The position numbers and the translations under genes are program-made. A model generated the notes under the pieces. It was given only the letters and a program-made list of their open reading frames with translations, was not told the origin of the DNA and searched no databases. Shown piece by piece: positions 5,170 through 6,594 of a DNA stretch of 6,594 nt (position 1 is the first letter of the stretch; each line of letters opens with the position of its first letter). Source of the stretch: an uncultured Sutterella sp. (lineage in GTDB: Bacteria > Pseudomonadota > Gammaproteobacteria > Burkholderiales > Burkholderiaceae_F); NCBI GenBank assembly GCA_900770335.1, contig CAAGKD010000150.1:1-6594 (forward strand), written 5' to 3'.

Positions 5170-6594
5170 TCAGGCGGGGGCCTCGAGGCCCCTGAGCGCG
5201 GCGAAGGTCTCGCGGATGCGGGCGGCGTCCTTGACGCCCGGACGAATCTCGACGCCCGAGTTGAAGTCGAGCCCGAGGACGCCCGCGCCCGAGAGGACGC
5301 CGCGGCGGAAGGCCTCGCGGGCGTTCTCCGCGGCGAGGCCCCCGGCGACGACGAGGCGAGGGACGTCCCGGAAGGCCTCGAGAAGCGCGGGGTTGAAGCG
5401 CCGGCCCGTTCCTCCGGAGGCGGTGCCCGGGGCGGAGTTGTCCAGGACCGCGCGGTCGATGAGGCCGACCTCGAGAAGCGCGCGGATCCGGCGGGCGAGC
5501 GCTTGGGCGTCAGCCTCGTCAAGGCCGCCGAGCCCGAGGGCCGGGGCGAGCTTCACGCCGGGAAGGCGCTTCGCAATCCTCGAGAGAAATTCCGGGGTGA
5601 AGGCGTCCGCCGCGCCGTGGATCTGCAGGACGTCCGGGGCGACTGAGCGGAGCGTCTCGAGAAGCGCCGGGCGCTCGAGCTCCTCGGCGTCAGCGACGGC
5701 GCAGAGCTCGACGGGAAGATTTGCGCCGGCGCACTTTCCTCGGATGGCCGAGGCGAGGCCTGCGGCCTCGTCCGGCGCAACGCAGCGCCGCGAGCGCTCG
5801 GCGAGAATCACCCCGACCGAGGTCGCGCCCGCTTCGGCCGCGGCGAGCGCGTCGCCGGCGCGCGTGATGCCGCAGACCTTGCTGCGGCCGTGAAGGAGCT
5901 CGCGCACGCCCGTCGAGAGGTCCTTCGAGAGCGAGAGCGCTGAGCCGCACAGAAACGCCGCGATGGCCGGGGCCTTCGCGCAGGCCGCCTCCATGTCGGC
6001 CGCGGTGCGGTAGCCCGACTCGGCGACGACGACGGGGGCGTCCGGTCCCAGGGGAAGGCCGGCGGCGAGCGCCGGAGCGCGGCTCAGGTCCACCTCGAGC
6101 GTGCGGAGGTTGCGGTTGTTGACGCCGATCACGCGGGCGCCGAGCGCGCGGGCGCGCTCGAGCTCATCGGGGGTTGAGGCCTCGGTGAGAACCTCAAGGC
6201 CGAGCCGGTCGGCGAAGGCGGCGAGCCGCCGGTAGCCCGCGTCCGAAAGGACGGAGAGCATGAGAAGGATCGCGTCCGCGCCCGCCTCGGCCGCGGCGAG
6301 CGCCTGGCGCTCGTCGATGAAGAAGTCCTTGGCGAGAAGGGGCTTGGCGACGAGTGGGCGCAGCGCGGCGAGCCGCTCGAAGCAGCCGCCGAAGAACTTC
6401 GGCTCCGTGAGGACGGAGACCGCGTCGGCGAAGCGGTTGAGCGTGCGGGCGTAGTCGGCGAGATCGATTTCGGAGCGCATGAGCCCCCGCGAGGGCGATG
6501 CGGCCTTGACCTCGAGGATCACCCGCCGGCCCGGCGCGCGAAGGGCCCCTGCGAAGAACGTGCCGGCGCGGGCGCCGCCGCGGCGCTCGAGGGC
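5170..6594 (-). CDS. trpCF: Bifunctional TrpCF: indole-3-glycerol-phosphate synthase / PRA isomerase, 5'-partial
   Basis: Two consecutive steps of tryptophan synthesis in one chain, as in E. coli TrpC. The C-terminal half isomerises phosphoribosylanthranilate; the N-terminal half then closes the indole ring. The frame is open to the right edge, with 474 visible residues; a GTG at 6522 is internal, because the preceding residues (TFFAGALRAPGRR) belong to the synthase, and roughly 25-50 N-terminal residues are missing. In visible numbering the synthase residues are E28 and K30 (EVKAASPSRG), K89 (AKDFFID), E138 (VLTEAS), the NNR at 159-161 and E192-S193 (AESG). The isomerase half starts near 238 with its catalytic cysteine C241 (KVCGIT), its catalytic aspartate D385 (VLDN), GGTGRRF, VAGGL and GLDFNSGVE. 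Two motifs are off consensus: SRR (268-270) replaces SPR, and ELCAVAD stands where VGVFxN is usual. The order fits an operon with trpB 54 bases downstream. Confidence 0.95.
   Translation of the reverse strand, partial: ALERRGGARAGTFFAGALRAPGRRVILEVKAASPSRGLMRSEIDLADYARTLNRFADAVSVLTEPKFFGGCFERLAALRPLVAKPLLAKDFFIDERQALAAAEAGADAILLMLSVLSDAGYRRLAAFADRLGLEVLTEASTPDELERARALGARVIGVNNRNLRTLEVDLSRAPALAAGLPLGPDAPVVVAESGYRTAADMEAACAKAPAIAAFLCGSALSLSKDLSTGVRELLHGRSKVCGITRAGDALAAAEAGATSVGVILAERSRRCVAPDEAAGLASAIRGKCAGANLPVELCAVADAEELERPALLETLRSVAPDVLQIHGAADAFTPEFLSRIAKRLPGVKLAPALGLGGLDEADAQALARRIRALLEVGLIDRAVLDNSAPGTASGGTGRRFNPALLEAFRDVPRLVVAGGLAAENAREAFRRGVLSGAGVLGLDFNSGVEIRPGVKDAARIRETFAALRGLEAPA

Noticed and set aside
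4537..5646. 369-codon open frame on the + strand opposite trpB and trpCF
   Set aside because: Composition is low-complexity Glu/Gly/Arg/Ala, and both strands' motifs favour the trp genes. Frame shadow.

Overview
This is a GC-rich window (well over 60% G+C by eye, with strong G/C third-position bias) holding five protein-coding genes. All belong to known housekeeping families. I see no phage, plasmid, IS, CRISPR, tRNA or rRNA sequence, and no sign of a new biological system. Its character suggests a betaproteobacterium. A family 4 uracil-DNA glycosylase preceded by a Pro/Ala-rich linker is typical of that class. The GC content and the fused trpCF would fit a Sutterellaceae-like member of Burkholderiales, but that placement is inference and only moderately sure.

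Left part, + strand. Bases 1-720 are the 3' part of a uracil-DNA glycosylase gene that runs off the left edge. A 303-base gap (721-1023) follows. It holds a conspicuous AT-rich island (about 33% GC over 823-870) with a TCAATGA direct repeat and is the likely control region of the next genes. Bases 1024-2882 are a two-gene transport operon: a small two-helix membrane protein of the YhdT/DUF997 family, then the sodium/pantothenate symporter panF, joined by a 4-base ATGA overlap.

Right part, - strand, read right to left. Bases 6594-3001 carry the distal tryptophan operon in the order trpCF, trpB, trpA. TrpCF is a fusion of indole-3-glycerol-phosphate synthase and phosphoribosylanthranilate isomerase. 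Its N-terminus is cut by the right edge. TrpB and TrpA are the two subunits of tryptophan synthase. Spacers are 54 and 36 bases, with no sign of internal promoters. Together the three proteins turn phosphoribosylanthranilate into tryptophan: TrpF half, then TrpC half, then TrpA releasing indole to TrpB.

panF and trpA converge. The 118 bases between them contain a strong intrinsic terminator oriented for the trp strand (2893-2932) and a separate perfect 7-bp stem across the trpA stop codon. The points most worth checking are the AT-rich control region, a hairpin between two candidate starts of yhdT, unusual cysteines next to the TrpA active site, a diverged TrpF half, and the scarcity of tryptophan in the trp enzymes.
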